Below are positions 31,725-42,735 of a stretch of 64,000 nucleotides of DNA, piece by piece; the first letter of the stretch is position 1; each line of letters begins with the position of its first letter. This DNA is from Agrypnia vestita (lineage: Eukaryota > Arthropoda > Insecta > Trichoptera > Phryganeidae): assembly GCA_016648135.1 (NCBI GenBank), contig JADDOH010022990.1, positions 1-64,000 on the forward strand, written 5' to 3'. The translations under genes were made by a program, and so were the position numbers. Under the pieces are notes generated by a model, which made no database searches, was not told where the DNA came from, and was given only the letters and a program-made list of their open reading frames with translations.

Positions 31725-32170
31725 ATTCGCACTAATTAACGCAGTCTCTATTGCCTAGATCAATTTTGATAAACTCCGTTCAATGTTCGCTCGTATAAAC
31801 TATTTGTCCCGGTATCCTTTATACACTTGCGCTGGTCACTTACTAATATCGCGTGTTGTAATATCACGAATCACTTATCACACTGGTTCGCTCGGTAGTA
31901 TCACGGAGATGTCGCCTAGTTAACATCACAAACTGAATTTCCTGCGCCCGCGTTGCGTGACTCTTTATATAGCAAAAAATTCTTTGAAAGATAACGAGAA
32001 ACATGGAAAATGTTCTGGACAATTTTAATTAGTCTTTTACTAAGGCGATGGAATATCGTAGAATTCTCTAGAGAGATCGCGGTCACGGATGAGTGGCCCC
32101 GGATTGCGTGCGTAACAGTTTACGATCACGGTTGGCCGACCGCTATTACGTGACATTGTTTATTTTCACC
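31725..32170 (-). repeat. LTR-like sequence with TATA box (uncertain)
   Basis: On the minus strand a GC-richer upstream part leads to TATATAAAGAGTCACGC (near 31970), then about 220 bp ending TTAATTAGTGCGAATTTAGG. A similar ending, ATTAGTGCGAATTA, occurs at 27130 and 59230. The arrangement suggests U3, R and U5 of a solo LTR. No flanking duplication was confirmed. Confidence 0.35.
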
Positions 32171-32625
32171 ACTCAATAGGTACATAGTCTCGATACAATA
32201 TATAAATATTGTTAAAAATTTTAAGGCTACACAATATGTAACTATTTTTGGAACAAACCAATATTTGTTTGTTCCGAAAAATTAATATCCCTTTGCTTAT
32301 AATCTCGGTTCGCAATGGTGCCTCCTTTTAAAATATTACGTTGCCATAAAGTGAAGGCTTGTAAATAAAAAAAAGGCATACTTTTTATGAATTACAAAAA
32401 TGTGAATTCAAAGCCATTCTGAAAACTTCTTACATCAGATATGCTCGAATGGCTTTCTTCGAAATTCAATAAACATTTTTTTTTATTCCGTTTAAGGATT
32501 GTCTTAGTGTATACAAATGCGTTATTGGATCAGACTAAAAGCACGCAGAGGCGTATGGAATATGAAACATATTTACTTTATGTAAATTGTATTTTCGAAA
32601 TATTTTTTTAAATTTTTATTTTATT
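32171..32625. other. No gene recognised
   Basis: AT-rich, with a T run near 32478. Nothing identifiable. Confidence 0.4.
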
Positions 32626-32629
32626 TATT

Positions 32630-33160
32630 AATTAACGCCCTATGGGGGCCTTTACAATATATAGGTATAGTGTACATTAACAAAACAGGTATATAGTTTA
32701 GAGAGGAAAAAAAAAACATAGTAATGACAAAGTGAGAAGAAAATACTTAGAATACAGATACAAACATATATAGATAAATATAATATAAAGTAAAAAACAA
32801 GAAGCATAAGAAAAACATGATAATACAGAAATTTAAAAACAAAAAAAAGTAATAATGTAGAGAGAGAAGATATAGCACAAGCTTTGATAGTCACAATATA
32901 ATAATAAAATATACGTACAAATACAAATCAATTATTAAAGTCCAATTCGACAAATACTAGTAATCTTTCAAAACACCTTTTATATATGCTTGAATAATAT
33001 ACAGTTATTGGCAAAGACGTATAGTTGCTCGTATCTGTTTGCTAGTCTAGGAAGCCTTTGCAGTGGGGAATTAAAGAGATAGTTAGTAGCTGCAGTTTCC
33101 ACGGCAAAACTTGCGTGACTTCTAGTTATGCGAGACGGAATTCGCATTTGAAAACATCTA
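32630..33160 (-). pseudogene. Non-LTR 3' end, second copy of the 14158 family
   Basis: The minus strand matches 14300-14500 closely: CCGTCTCGCATAACTAGAAG, TGGAAACTGCAGCTACTAAC, CTTCCTAGACTAGCAAACAG and ATACGAGCAACT. It ends with the GTAAAGGCCCCCATAGGGCG hairpin signature and an AATA tail near 32630. A 5'-truncated, decayed copy. Confidence 0.85.
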
Positions 33161-33164
33161 AAAT

Positions 33165-34190
33165 TGATATTTTATACAGTAACGTCATGTTGTCGTAGCT
33201 GTGAAAATTAAACACTTGAAATCAATTAAAGTTTTATTAATTTCAAGTGTTAAAATTAAAAATGAAATCAGGGTTCTTTAATTATTAAAACAAAGGAGGG
33301 TAATGTGTTTATCAGCCTGTGTACGTATGTTTGTTCCTTTGTGGCGCTCTAGCGACCGAATGCGTAGGCCGATTTTGATGATTTTTAAGTCAATTCATTT
33401 ATCTTAATTTTGCAACTGTCACTAAAGACATGACAGTAATCAAAATTCAATAGGGCGATAGCCAGACGCCATATTGTGAAAAAGAAAAAAATGAACGACG
33501 ATGAAATATATTAAATGGCTTTTAATTGAATAGGTTTATGAAAATTATATATTGGTTTCTATTATCATTTTTAATTTCGAATGACCATTTAGGATCTATA
33601 ACAATTTAAAGTTGATTAGCAAACATTCTCAATTTTTAATACTTATAATAAAGCAGAGGGGTTTTTTGATTTTTTTAATTTAATGTAATTCGCATTACTT
33701 GTCATTCCTAAATATTTCACAAATATGTAGGTAGATACTTTCCCATTTAGCTTTACTCTTGTCTTTTACTTGTTTGTAGTATGTATTTGTAGTAGTTGCG
33801 AGTGTTTTTGATTCGCCAGCTTCTATGGTCCTGTGTCGCCGTATTTATAAAGATTGTTTTTGTTTTAGACATTTCACGAAGCTGATAGATTTTACCAGAT
33901 CTTTGTAGTAATTTCCAATTCAGTGTAAAAGGAATAGAGTGCTGTTAAATGATCGTTTACGGAAAATTCTTTCTGCTTCTACCATCTCATGATAATATTA
34001 AGCCTTAAAATAATATTGTTTCCCTACTTAGAACGATTAATCACTAGACATCATCAGAAAACGGCAACCTAGATGTTTTCCTTGTGGGCCAGTTTAAAAG
34101 CGAAAAGCTAATCTTATTACTAGACGATAGAAACAAAAAGAAAAATCAAACACTTTCCAACACACACTGGAAATTTCCAAATAAATTAGA
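33165..34190. other. No gene recognised; possible hammerhead relic
   Basis: A small inverted pair (AACACTTGAAAT / ATTTCAAGTGTT) is at 33210-33250. On the minus strand CUGAUGA at about 34050 is followed 27 nt later by GGGAAAC, without a clear stem II. It may be a decayed hammerhead. No coding motif. Confidence 0.35.
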
Positions 34191-34192
34191 AT

Positions 34193-34550
34193 AAATCATC
34201 ATCATCACTGTTGGCTCTACAGCTTCTGGTGGGTCTTGACTTCTTCGAGAATTTTCCTCCACTCATTTCGGTCTTGCGCTAGCTGTCTCCAGTTTTGGAG
34301 TTTTAATTTTGGCCTTGCTTAGCTCCTTCGCCGTGTTGCTCTTTAATTTAGCAGGGACTTGGGTGCTTATGTTCAGTTATTCTGTCCACATGACTTAACC
34401 ACCGAAGTCTTACAAATTTATACTTACTTAATGCCTCTTAGCTCCTTAAACAAAGCGCAAAGCTTATTGTTCCAGCATCTGAACCAAAGTCCTTTGTCTA
34501 GTATCGGTCCAAAGACACGCTTCAAAATTTTCTTTTCAAAAACGCGACTA
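34193..34550 (-). pseudogene. RTE-like C-terminal fragment with (ATG)n-type tail, copy 1
   Basis: Colinear with 50283-50640: the (ATC)4 end, the GGTGGGTCTTGAC-like start, CTCCTTCGCC, CAGGGACTTGGGTGCTTAT and TTTTCAAAAACGCGAC. The frame is destroyed by substitutions and indels. It is the most diverged of three copies. Confidence 0.75.
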
Positions 34551-34589
34551 TATCTTATTTTATCTTAAAGTGTCCTGATTATTGTTCAT

Positions 34590-34920
34590 TTCCCTTATAA
34601 ATATGATTTAATTCTATATATTTTTTTTTGTTTTATTTTATCTTCTTGTATCATTTATCTGGTATATTGGCTTAGTTACCGCTATTTAACTTTATTATTA
34701 ATCTATTAAAGGTTTCTAATTATTACCGTTTGCTTTTTTACTAATCATTGTTTATATATATATTGTTCATTTCTCTTAAATGTGTCTTATTTCAATTATT
34801 TATTTTTAAATTATTTACTTTAAAACGTGTTTTATGTTAGGTATATAAAAATCCTTGTAACTTTCTTGGACTGTAAAAGCCCACTAGGGCATTGATAAAT
34901 AAATAAATAAATATATTCGC
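34590..34920 (+). repeat. LINE 3' UTR and tail, second copy of the 21440 family
   Basis: TTTATCTGGTATATTGGC, then TTTTATGTTAGGTATATAAA, TTGTAACTTTCTTGGACTGT and AAAAGCCCACTAGGGCATTG precede an AATA run at 34896-34915. No coding part. Confidence 0.8.
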
Positions 34921-37160
34921 GAAATTTTTAGAAGTTTAAAACATGTCTTTATTTGAATTGTATCGAAGCGAACGAATTTTTCTTATTCTCTAGCGTTTTA
35001 CAGAACACAAGTCGGAGATATTGAAAAAAATGAAAATATTGATGTCACTTATCTCCTTAACCGTTGACATTTCATCCAAAGCGTAAAAACTATTCAAAGT
35101 TGAATGAATAAGACTCCTCTAAAGTTTTTTCTACTAGCTACGAGATACTGTATAGGTATAGTGATCATGGGCCCATAGTCTAGATGGGTATTAATGTGAG
35201 CAGGCTAACCAGTTGGAGGGCAAAAAAGAGTGCCGGTCGTGCAATATTTTTATCATCATTCCGTCGTTGACCGTTCGCTCGATCAGAAGCATTTAACCTT
35301 GTCAGTGTACTTTCACTTGATCTGATCGTGTGTCTTACCGGTGGTTTTAGCCTCTTCTGACACAAGTGTTACATGTATTTATTTTGTTTTGTCCATTTTC
35401 CTCCAAGGAGGGGTGTTGATTTATTTTGTCCTCGGGTGTTCTTATATTGTATTTTCTAGATTGTAGATGTTCTTGTATTGTACTTGTATAACCCCTTTTA
35501 ATAAATATCGCATGGGACATGGAAGGTTTTGCGCGACCGACTCGCCTGGACTTCTGTTGTCGGTCCCGCTTTATATACGCAATACGTCGGTCTTTCGAAT
35601 TCTCGAGAAGATTATTTTATTTTCTAGTGTTATCTTATTCTGATCTCGATTGAGTCACGATAAAAAATGCTATATATAAAATGTATTCGAGGCTGGCTTG
35701 AGTATAATAAAGGAGTCAACTTGAATGAAAGAGAAAATGAAGTAATCTGGAGTATTTACTCTGCACATTATTATGAAAAACCTAAAAAAAGTCAAGTCAA
35801 AATAACTCGATAATTCGAAACTCGTCATAATTTGAAATTATTCAAACCTACAGGTCCCCAAATATTAATTTCATAGTTGATCAATCCGGATAATTCGAAA
35901 ATCCTGGTAATCCTGTATTTGAACGATTGTATTTTTAATAAGTGTACTGTTCATGCAAAAAAAAGAAAGCGAAAGTTCAAATAGAGTGAAGGTTGAGAAA
36001 GCCTTCTCTATAAATTTAAAGATGACTCTAAACATTTTCGATTAGAGCTGTCAAAATGTGAGAAAATTAGAAAAAATTGCAAGCGAGAACAGCAAATATA
36101 TCAGTATCGGATAGGTACTTTAGTAATAGAAATGTCACAATCTTTGCATTAGCATTATAATATCGCGTTTTTGAAATGATTTCTTGAAATATGCAAAAAT
36201 ACCTATGTCTTTCACAAAATTATCGAATTTTTTCCAGAATTTTACAATTTTTGCCGAATATGGCAATCGCATTGCCATTTTTTTTGGTACCTTGACTTTT
36301 GAATCAGCGGGGTTCCGCTTGATTCCAAATGTATTTTTTGGGTCCCTTGAATTTCAAATTAATGAGGTTGGTTCTGCTGTACAATACTGGAGATATTGTG
36401 GTGCAATCATTCTAAAATTACAATTATTATAGAGAGTGTAAATTAAAATGAATAAATATGTACAATAGATGGAGTAAACAAAAGAAGATCTTACTTTGTC
36501 ATCGAAGTATTACGAGGGATTTTGTAGGTAATCTCTTTTACCCTCTCGTAACACTGTTATTCCTTATTTGCTAGTACCTCGTGCCTCTCTTAAAATTAAG
36601 AAAAGAAGACTCTTCAGATGTTTTTCCTACTAGCTACGGGTCACTTATATCTGACCGTAATCGAAACATATTGAAGGCTAAACTGATCCCCTGAACAAAA
36701 TGTTTAGCCGAAGCGCCCGACCGACTACGGCCCTGTCAAGAAACGTCAAACTGGTGGCCGCTCGCAGGTAGGAACTCGGGTAGTATACACGATGCATGAA
36801 AAATGCAGAAGCGAATCAGTGCGGGGCATTCCTCGGGGACAAGAGCGGGAAATTGCCTCTATCTTACGTTAACAAGTTGCCGAAACGACCTTATATTTTG
36901 TGGATGTTATGCCGCGTCTTGAGGGACCCTTCGTACATTGTGCGCGCCGGAGTGCGGGGCCCGGAATAATAACGAGCCAAGTGATTTTTTATTCAAGACG
37001 CAATGCGGAGTGGAACAAGTCAAACAGCGGAAAAGAAGGAACAAACGTGATCATGTGACAGTTGAATAAATTATTAGAGAAAATTGAGGTAAAAATTATA
37101 ATTAAAGATTTCCATATTCATAATTGTCGTCAGGGAACAGAATTGAATTAATCATTGTCG
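34921..37160. other. Gene-poor stretch with scattered repeat echoes
   Basis: At 34990-35060 ACAAGTCGGAGATATTGAAA resembles the foldback arm at 38320. At 35810-35930 TAATTCGAAACTCG and AATTCGAAAATCCTGGTAAT recall pogo/Tigger-like ends, and GGGGTTCCGC at 36308 is shared with 46640. GC-richer sequence at 36640-37000 has no recognisable frame. Nothing can be called as a gene. Confidence 0.4.
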
Positions 37161-37165
37161 GATTG

Positions 37166-37260
37166 TGTTGGTGTTTGGGAGAAATGATGCCCACCCGTAC
37201 AGAGGCATCTTCTCGTATCGGCACGTGGCGTGATTGTGTGAGTGCCGCGTGTGTATCTGA
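37166..37260 (+). repeat. SINE family D, fragment
   Basis: GAAATGATGCCCACCCGTAC, AGGCATCTTCTCGTATCGGC and ACGTGGCGTGATTGTGTGAG match the body of the copies at 47762 and 59625 (minus). Confidence 0.65.
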
Positions 37261-37559
37261 TTAAACTGGTCTTGCCACATCTTCGGTGGTCCTGTCTTTC
37301 TGGCGACGTCAACACTTGCGTCATATATCTTAATATTCTTTCCTCATTCATTCAATCTTCTCTGCCTTTCATTCTTTCCTGATTCGTTCATTCTTTACTC
37401 TATCATGAATGAATTTGCTTCACATACTTTAAAATTATCTAATTTCCACTGCATTAAGTATACTTTCAAGCTCCAGGCCCTGTATATATTGCGGGTGCGG
37501 GAGATGAAATAAAACATTCGAATTGATTCAAGTTATATTTTATACACATAATTACTAGA

Positions 37560-37815
37560 AAAAATCTAACTTGATTATTATTCTGTAATTCATATTAATC
37601 GTCTCTCGAGAATCTTTCACTTGTCTGTGGAACACTTTATCACTGTTTCGCTCGATCGCTATTTTCCACGCACTAGTACTTGGGCTGAATTCGCACGGAG
37701 TGTGGAACTGAATTTTTCGTAATATATTACGAATTTGTGTATTAACCTTTACATATAGATGTTTGATTTTTTAATACAACTTTTTGAGTTCTACAACCTT
37801 TCTACAGAAAGTATT
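37560..37815. other. LTR-like or LINE-flank sequence (uncertain)
   Basis: Minus-strand GACAAGTGAAAGATTCTCG resembles the LTR-like blocks. 37735-37815 shares TGTATTAACCTTTACATATA with 27520. No clear boundaries. Confidence 0.3.
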
Positions 37816-37936
37816 TAAATATCTCTTATCGTTAATGCAGCGTTTGTGAAAAACGCATCGCTCGACCACTTTTTAGTCAACTTTAGTTGTAAAATAGGTC
37901 ACCACGAAAAGCCCTTTTATTTTAACGGGATAATGT

Positions 37937-38473
37937 ACAGGGTTATTTGGAAAACATTAATAACCTCGCAGGACTATATTCCTCCCTTGATTACGAGTCG
38001 AAAATGTTCAAGCTATTATGACCTAATATCAATAGTTAAGGAGATATGCGACATCAAAGTTAGCATTTTTTCTTCAATATTTCTGAATTATTTTTTGTAA
38101 AACGTTGGACTATCATCATAGTAACTCATATTGAATATTAAAAATTCGTTCCCTTTAACACAAGTCAAATAAAAAATAAAAACCTTCGAATTGCAATTGG
38201 AAAACATTCCAATTGGAATTTTTTCAGGGTATTTATCATTTTATTTAACGTGTATTAGAACGAATGAATTTTTCGTAATCGATGAGTTACTGTAATGATA
38301 GTCCAACGTTTTACAAAAAATAAGTCAGAAATATTGAAAAAAAATGCAAACCTTGATGTCGCATATCTCATTAACTATTGATATTAGGTCACAATAGCTC
38401 GAACATTTTCGACGCATAATCAAGGGAGGAATCTAGTCCTGCGAGGTTATTAAAGTTTTCCAAATTACCCTGC
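37937..38473. mobile_element. Large foldback element, ~213-bp arms
   Basis: The arm at 37937-38150 is repeated inverted at 38261-38473 with roughly 90 percent identity (landmarks AACCTCGCAGGACTA, TCGAAAATGTTC, TGACCTAATATCAATAGTTA, TAAAACGTTGGACTATCAT). The 110-bp centre holds a further palindrome (TTCCAATTGGAA). Partial relatives are at 30336, 34990 and 52868. No coding capacity. Confidence 0.85.
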
Positions 38474-39203
38474 ATAGCCTACGTCCACCCTGAAAGTTAT
38501 TTTAAATATTGGTGAAAGAATTTTTGAAATTGGTTTTTGAGATTGCCTCCAACATCTAAACTTACCTCTTTATATATTAGTATATGTTAGTTTAAAAGTT
38601 GTCGATTGGTTTGTAATGTGAAAACGTGTCATCTTCCCTACGATGGGAAAGGTTATGGTAAAATATTCATTGTCCAATTTGCATTTGTCCATTTTCCGTG
38701 AGTGCACCTCCACCCCATGAAATATTAATTGTACTTTGCAACCTTAACCACACGTGGAATCCATGCTTCTGAGTACAGCGAGCGATTTCAGTTTCACCAC
38801 CATCACACATCAAAAATACATTTAAATTAAAATGTCATTTTTGGCGCAAATATTGCACTCGAAAAATTCGTTTTTCAATCATTGTTTAATGTTGTAACGA
38901 AATGGCAAAAGAGATTACATATACAGTTGCCGGCAAACTTCACGAAATTCTTTGGCCAAGTGGGGGAATGCGCAGAAGATGAAATTTGGGTCTCGTTGGT
39001 AGAAAGGTAGATGCGCAAACGTCCTCCCACTACGCCGCAGAATTTCAAGATGTTCGCCGGCTGCTGTACAATCCCTCGTAATATGGCGATGACCACAATA
39101 GCGACCTGAGCGATAAATAAAGCGAAATAATCGAGCGGAGTATTTAAATAGCGAACAAACCACAGCGGCCTCCATGTGCGAGAATTGAATATTCTACGAG
39201 CGA
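38474..39203. other. No gene recognised
   Basis: Two overlapping minus frames of 73 and 86 residues (38875-39175) cover a GC-richer part without known motifs. Confidence 0.4.
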
Positions 39204-39219
39204 TAAATACATGTCATAT

Positions 39220-39637
39220 CATCATCATCACTCTTGGCTCTACAACCCCTGGTGGTTCTTGGCTTCCTCAAGAGTCTTCCTCCACTCATCTCGGTTTAGT
39301 GCCAACTCTCTCCAATTCAGAAGCTCCAAGGCAGAAATGTCTTTAAGGACGTTGTCGCTCCATCTTCATTTTGGCCTTCCTAAGCTCCTTCGCCTTCGGC
39401 TTTGAGTTCAGCAGGGACTTTGGTGCTTATTCTTCCCAGTTTAATAAATTTTGTGACGTTTAGCTTATTAAACAGAGTATAAAGCTCATTGTTATAACAT
39501 CTGCGCCAAAGTCTATTTTCTAGAACCGGTCCGAAGGTACGTCTGAAAATTTTTCCTTTCAAAAACGTCCAGTGCTCGCTCATTCCTCTTAGTACCCACG
39601 TCTCAGCTGCGTACGTGAGCACTGGCCTAATAAGCGT
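39220..39637 (-). pseudogene. RTE-like fragment with (ATG)n-type tail and 16-bp target duplication, copy 2
   Basis: The minus strand reads TLIRPVLTYAAETWVL, FRRTFGPVLENRLWRR and YNNELYTLFNKLNVTKFIKL, matching the copy at 50302. An internal deletion removes the GHVERM region. The element is bounded by identical TAAATACATGTCATAT at 39204-39219 and 39638-39653. The 5' end is truncated and the 3' end is (ATC)n on the plus strand. A long direct duplication is normal for LINE target-primed insertion. Confidence 0.88.
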
Positions 39638-39659
39638 TAAATACATGTCATATACCCAG

Positions 39660-39890
39660 CAATAGTAACGAGTTCTTATACGAGTGATATATTATGAAAT
39701 AGTGTAGATTAAACAATATCGTTAAGCTTAATTCGTATTAAGTGACTTTGTACATTGAATAAAAAATGAAGCATTTATTAATAAATCGCTTATTAATTTC
39801 CAATGCTTTTATTCAATCCTCCCTAGCTACGACACGTCAAAATATTTTTCACTACGCCGAAAAAGCTTTGGTGCCAGCCGCGCTAAGTAT
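39660..39890. other. No gene recognised
   Basis: Mixed sequence between the RTE-like copy and repeat U1. Nothing identifiable. Confidence 0.35.
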
Positions 39891-39894
39891 TGTT

Positions 39895-40234
39895 ACAACG
39901 CATATGTTGTAAAATTATACTCGTGGCGTATAATTTAAATATATACAACTTCCAAAAATTAGTAGACATGGTATTCTATCATGGGTGAAAATGGCGTACG
40001 TTACATTGTGTAAAGTGATCGCTTAAGCCAGCCGTACGATAGGTCGTAAGCCATATGTACACCAAAAAAGACTTCTATACCTACTTTCCCATAAAAATAC
40101 AGTTCCGTCCCTGTGAGACATCTATAATATACATTGATTGATTAATGATGTCCCTGTGACAAAAATCCAGTTTTGTTCTGAAAAATTTGGACAAACTCAA
40201 AATATTCTGAATAATAAATAACTCTGTCACAACA
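39895..40234 (-). repeat. Unclassified repeat U1, minus copy
   Basis: The reverse complement matches 5800-6110 in order: TTTTGAGTTTGTCCAAATTT, TTTTTGTCACAGGGACATCA, ACTTTACACAATGTAACGT and CCATGTCTACTAATTTTTGG. A Harbinger derivative starts four bases beyond its end. Confidence 0.85.
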
Positions 40235-40237
40235 TAA

Positions 40238-41022
40238 AGCCATGTATTCACTAGGGGACAAATTGTCCCTTAACAGCACGCGCGGCATAGAGTCTACGTC
40301 GTGCACTGTTCCGCGACGTCGCGCGTAACATAGCGCGGCATTTCTACGTGCCGTGGTAATGTTGCCATGCGCACGGTACCCGAGCGAGCTCTCTGCGACA
40401 TTACGCCGAGCGTCAGAACCACGTGATATGTTTACAAGTGAATGCGCATGCGCTGTATCCGTCAACATGACAGTGTGGGGAAACGAAATTGTCCTTCAAC
40501 TCATCGAGCTGTACCAAAGCCGTACAATGTTGTGAGACACTTCAAACCGTGAGTATAAAAATAAAATGATGTGAGGGCCAACAGCATTCCTTAATATTGT
40601 CTTGCTTGGCTATGGAATGCCCGATTATTTGTAATAAATTGTCAAAATGAGTTGTTGTCATTCGAGTGAAATTGACAAAAAATCCGTCAGACATTCGAAG
40701 ATCGCATAGAATATCCATCCTTGTTTCTCTTTGCAGTAAATAATTTCGCACCCACCACCTTTTTCTCCTCTAACGTTTCGATAAACTCGTTAAAATAAGT
40801 AGATACGCAGCTGTCATCAATGCCTCATCCTGCGGCAAGTGTAAATAGATACGCAGCTGTCATCATAACCTCATTTAGCGACATTTCCGCGTCAAGTGAT
40901 ATGGAATCCCGGTGTGTACACGTCAAATGACCGCGTCATCGTCCCCGAAACACGAGCGTAGATGTTGATGCGACATGCCGCGCGGAATATTTCGCGATTT
41001 GTCCCCTAGTGAATATATGGCT
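40238..41022 (-). mobile_element. PIF/Harbinger derivative, copy 1
   Basis: Terminal inverted repeats of about 26 bp (AGCCATGTATTCACTAGGGG then ACAAAT) are flanked by TAA at 40235-40237 and 41023-41025, the TWA target duplication of PIF/Harbinger. The element is 785 bp. It shares ends and body with 46449-47211, in opposite orientation. It keeps only the start of a transposase and is therefore internally deleted. Confidence 0.93.
40542..40790 (-). pseudogene. Harbinger transposase N-terminal remnant
   Basis: The minus strand reads MRNYLLQRETRMDILCDLRM, then SDGFFVNFTRMTTTHFDNLL and QIIGHSIAKQDN. The NFTRMxxxxFxxLLxxIGxxIxKQDT order is the N-terminal region of HARBI1-like nucleases. The catalytic DDE part is missing. 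An upstream MMTAAYL segment is duplicated. Not functional. Confidence 0.8.
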
Positions 41023-41423
41023 TAAATGTATTTTTTTATTATTATTTATTAAATACAATTAAAACCTCATTTCTTCACACAGTTTCTAAAATTTTTGAAA
41101 TCGTATTATTATGAGAAGGTATCATCAAAGCTATATTATTAAACAAAACAAAAATTAACATTTTTAACCTTCCAGCGGGCGCGCTGATTAATTTCTCTTG
41201 AGCGGGCGCGTGCCGTAAATTTTACGTCATCAAATTTTCTCCGTGTAAATGTTGTTTTCTTTATATAAATGATAGGGAATTGCTGTAAGGTTATGAAAAA
41301 TGATAAATGACAGTACTTTAAAAAATATATATTTGAATTAATGAAACAAAAAACGAAACAGCACTCTAAATATGTTAATATTTCAAAACAAAATATTTTG
41401 ACGACTATTAATCAGAATCAATA

Positions 41424-41607
41424 CTTTCTGGTTTGTGTCTTCTGGGGTATTATGCCGTGTTATTACATCATGTCCATCAGCCCTGATGAAGGACCCTGCA
41501 ATGGGATCCGAAACGTCAACCAGAAAGGTTGTAATAACACGGAATAATATCCCAGAAGACACAAACCAAAAGATTCTGAGTGGCCGTGAAAACCTAAGAA
41601 AATTCTT
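41424..41607 (+). mobile_element. Minimal 184-bp hammerhead element with 10-bp target duplication
   Basis: Flanked by AGAATCAATA at 41414-41423 and 41608-41617. It consists of 37-bp inverted arms with two mismatches (41430-41466, 41531-41567; GTCTTCTGGGGTATTATGCC on the left) enclosing one hammerhead. A short tail with GGCCGTGAAAACCTAAG is shared with 48112-48150 and 30780. Nothing else is present. Confidence 0.85.
41470..41530 (+). ncRNA. Hammerhead ribozyme motif in the 184-bp element
   Basis: CUGAUGA at 41483-41489, an unpaired A, stem II GGACCC/GGGAUCC with a bulged A, GAAA at 41510-41513, then ACGU and H17 = C, giving a GUC triplet. The bases next to the core (GCC / AACC) pair poorly, but the 37-bp arms outside could hold stem I closed. 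Confidence 0.6.
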
Positions 41608-41621
41608 AGAATCAATATTTA

Positions 41622-41765
41622 TTATGTATTAATTCTCATCCTTACAATTGTTGCAAACCACCTCAACTGCATAATGTTTTTTTGCATGTAAAGGATTTCC
41701 TCTTCCGAAAACTCACTATAACTTAAGGGAAAGTAGGTTTCATCATCTTGTCTCATCATCTCCAT
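41622..41765 (-). pseudogene. Possible piggyBac transposase N-terminal relic
   Basis: A 47-residue minus frame, MEMMRQDDETYFPLSYSEFS then EEEILYMQKN, starts with ATG inside the piggyBac-type element. An acidic, low-complexity start is common in piggyBac transposases, but no catalytic Asp region is present. The assignment is by context. Confidence 0.35.
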
Positions 41766-42107
41766 AATGAAACACGTCTTAAATAAATAAAAAATACATT
41801 TCGCTTTAAAGAAACGATATAAATGAAAAATAAATAGAAAAAAGTAGTTTATTTAATATATTTACACTTTAAGGCGCGTGTTGTAAAATTTACCCTCAAC
41901 GGAAATTTCCAAATATCAATGAATAACAGAAACTTCTAAGCACACCCGGTTCGTCTGTAGTTTAGAGAGACTCTGACCCTCGAATAGCTCGGAGCTCGAT
42001 GCTCGCGACTAAGTGGTAAAAGTGGGGGAAGCGATAAGGTGCAATTGTCGCGCTCGCTGGAAGGTTAAATACCACGAAAATGGATAGGTTAAATTTAACT
42101 ACAACAT

Positions 42108-42735
42108 TAAAATTTTAAAAAGCTAATACGTATATATTTATTAATTAGTAAATACATGCAAAGAAAATGTATGTGCATTTATTTATTATTGAATTTTGCC
42201 GCACTACAATACGCACGCATTTTGTTTAGAAATGTCTTTGGTCAATTATATGTTTTTATTTATTTTCATAGATGGCCGTAGTGTGCTGCCATAAAAATGT
42301 ATGAAAACTTTGAATAAATATTTTAAAATAATCACATAAATTACATAATATTTGAGAATGTAAATCATTAAGGATAGTCATTGTTTACATTAATGTAAAA
42401 AAATGATGTATTAATTGGATAGTTTCAATGATGTAAGCCAAAATATATCAAAGTTACAAAATCTAAGCGCTTGACATCAGCCTTGCAACATATATACAAA
42501 ATCAGAAGCATCGGCTGGTAGTGTGCGTCTTCGCTGTGATGGCATTTGCTGGACATTGATTTGTTTATAAACGATGATTTTTTTTCCATCGCGCGTGCTC
42601 CGCGCGCGCTCATTCGTTAAATGTAATTGCGCACATCTTATTTCCTGTTACGCATTTCCGTCCCTTTTCACGAAATCACCGCCACAGATTGCAGGAAAGC
42701 GAGAGGAAAGATGTTACACATCAAAAAGGGAATGG
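42108..42735 (+). repeat. 600-bp unclassified repeat U2, copy 1
   Basis: Colinear with 49667-50262 over its full length: AAAATGTATGTGCATTTATT, GATGTAAGCCAAAATATATC, CATCGCGCGTGCTCCGCGCG, and GAGAGGAAAGATGTTACACA then TCAAAAAG at the right end. No shared coding frame and no inverted ends. Confidence 0.85.

Larger units (their letters stand above)
41168..42064 (-). mobile_element. piggyBac-type non-autonomous element
   Basis: The ends are CCTTCCAGCGGGCGCG and, reversed, CCTTCCAGCGAGCGCG, flanked by TTAA at 41164-41167 and 42065-42068. Subterminal inverted copies of GGCGCGTG..GTAAATTTTAC lie 35 bp and 190 bp inside. TTAA duplication and CCYTT ends define piggyBac. A short minus frame may be the transposase start. 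A hammerhead element is inserted at 41424-41607. Confidence 0.9.

Noticed and set aside
34020..34065. CUGAUGA with GGGAAAC on the minus strand
   Set aside because: Stem II does not form next to the core. Similarity to PLE terminal repeats is possible but not shown.
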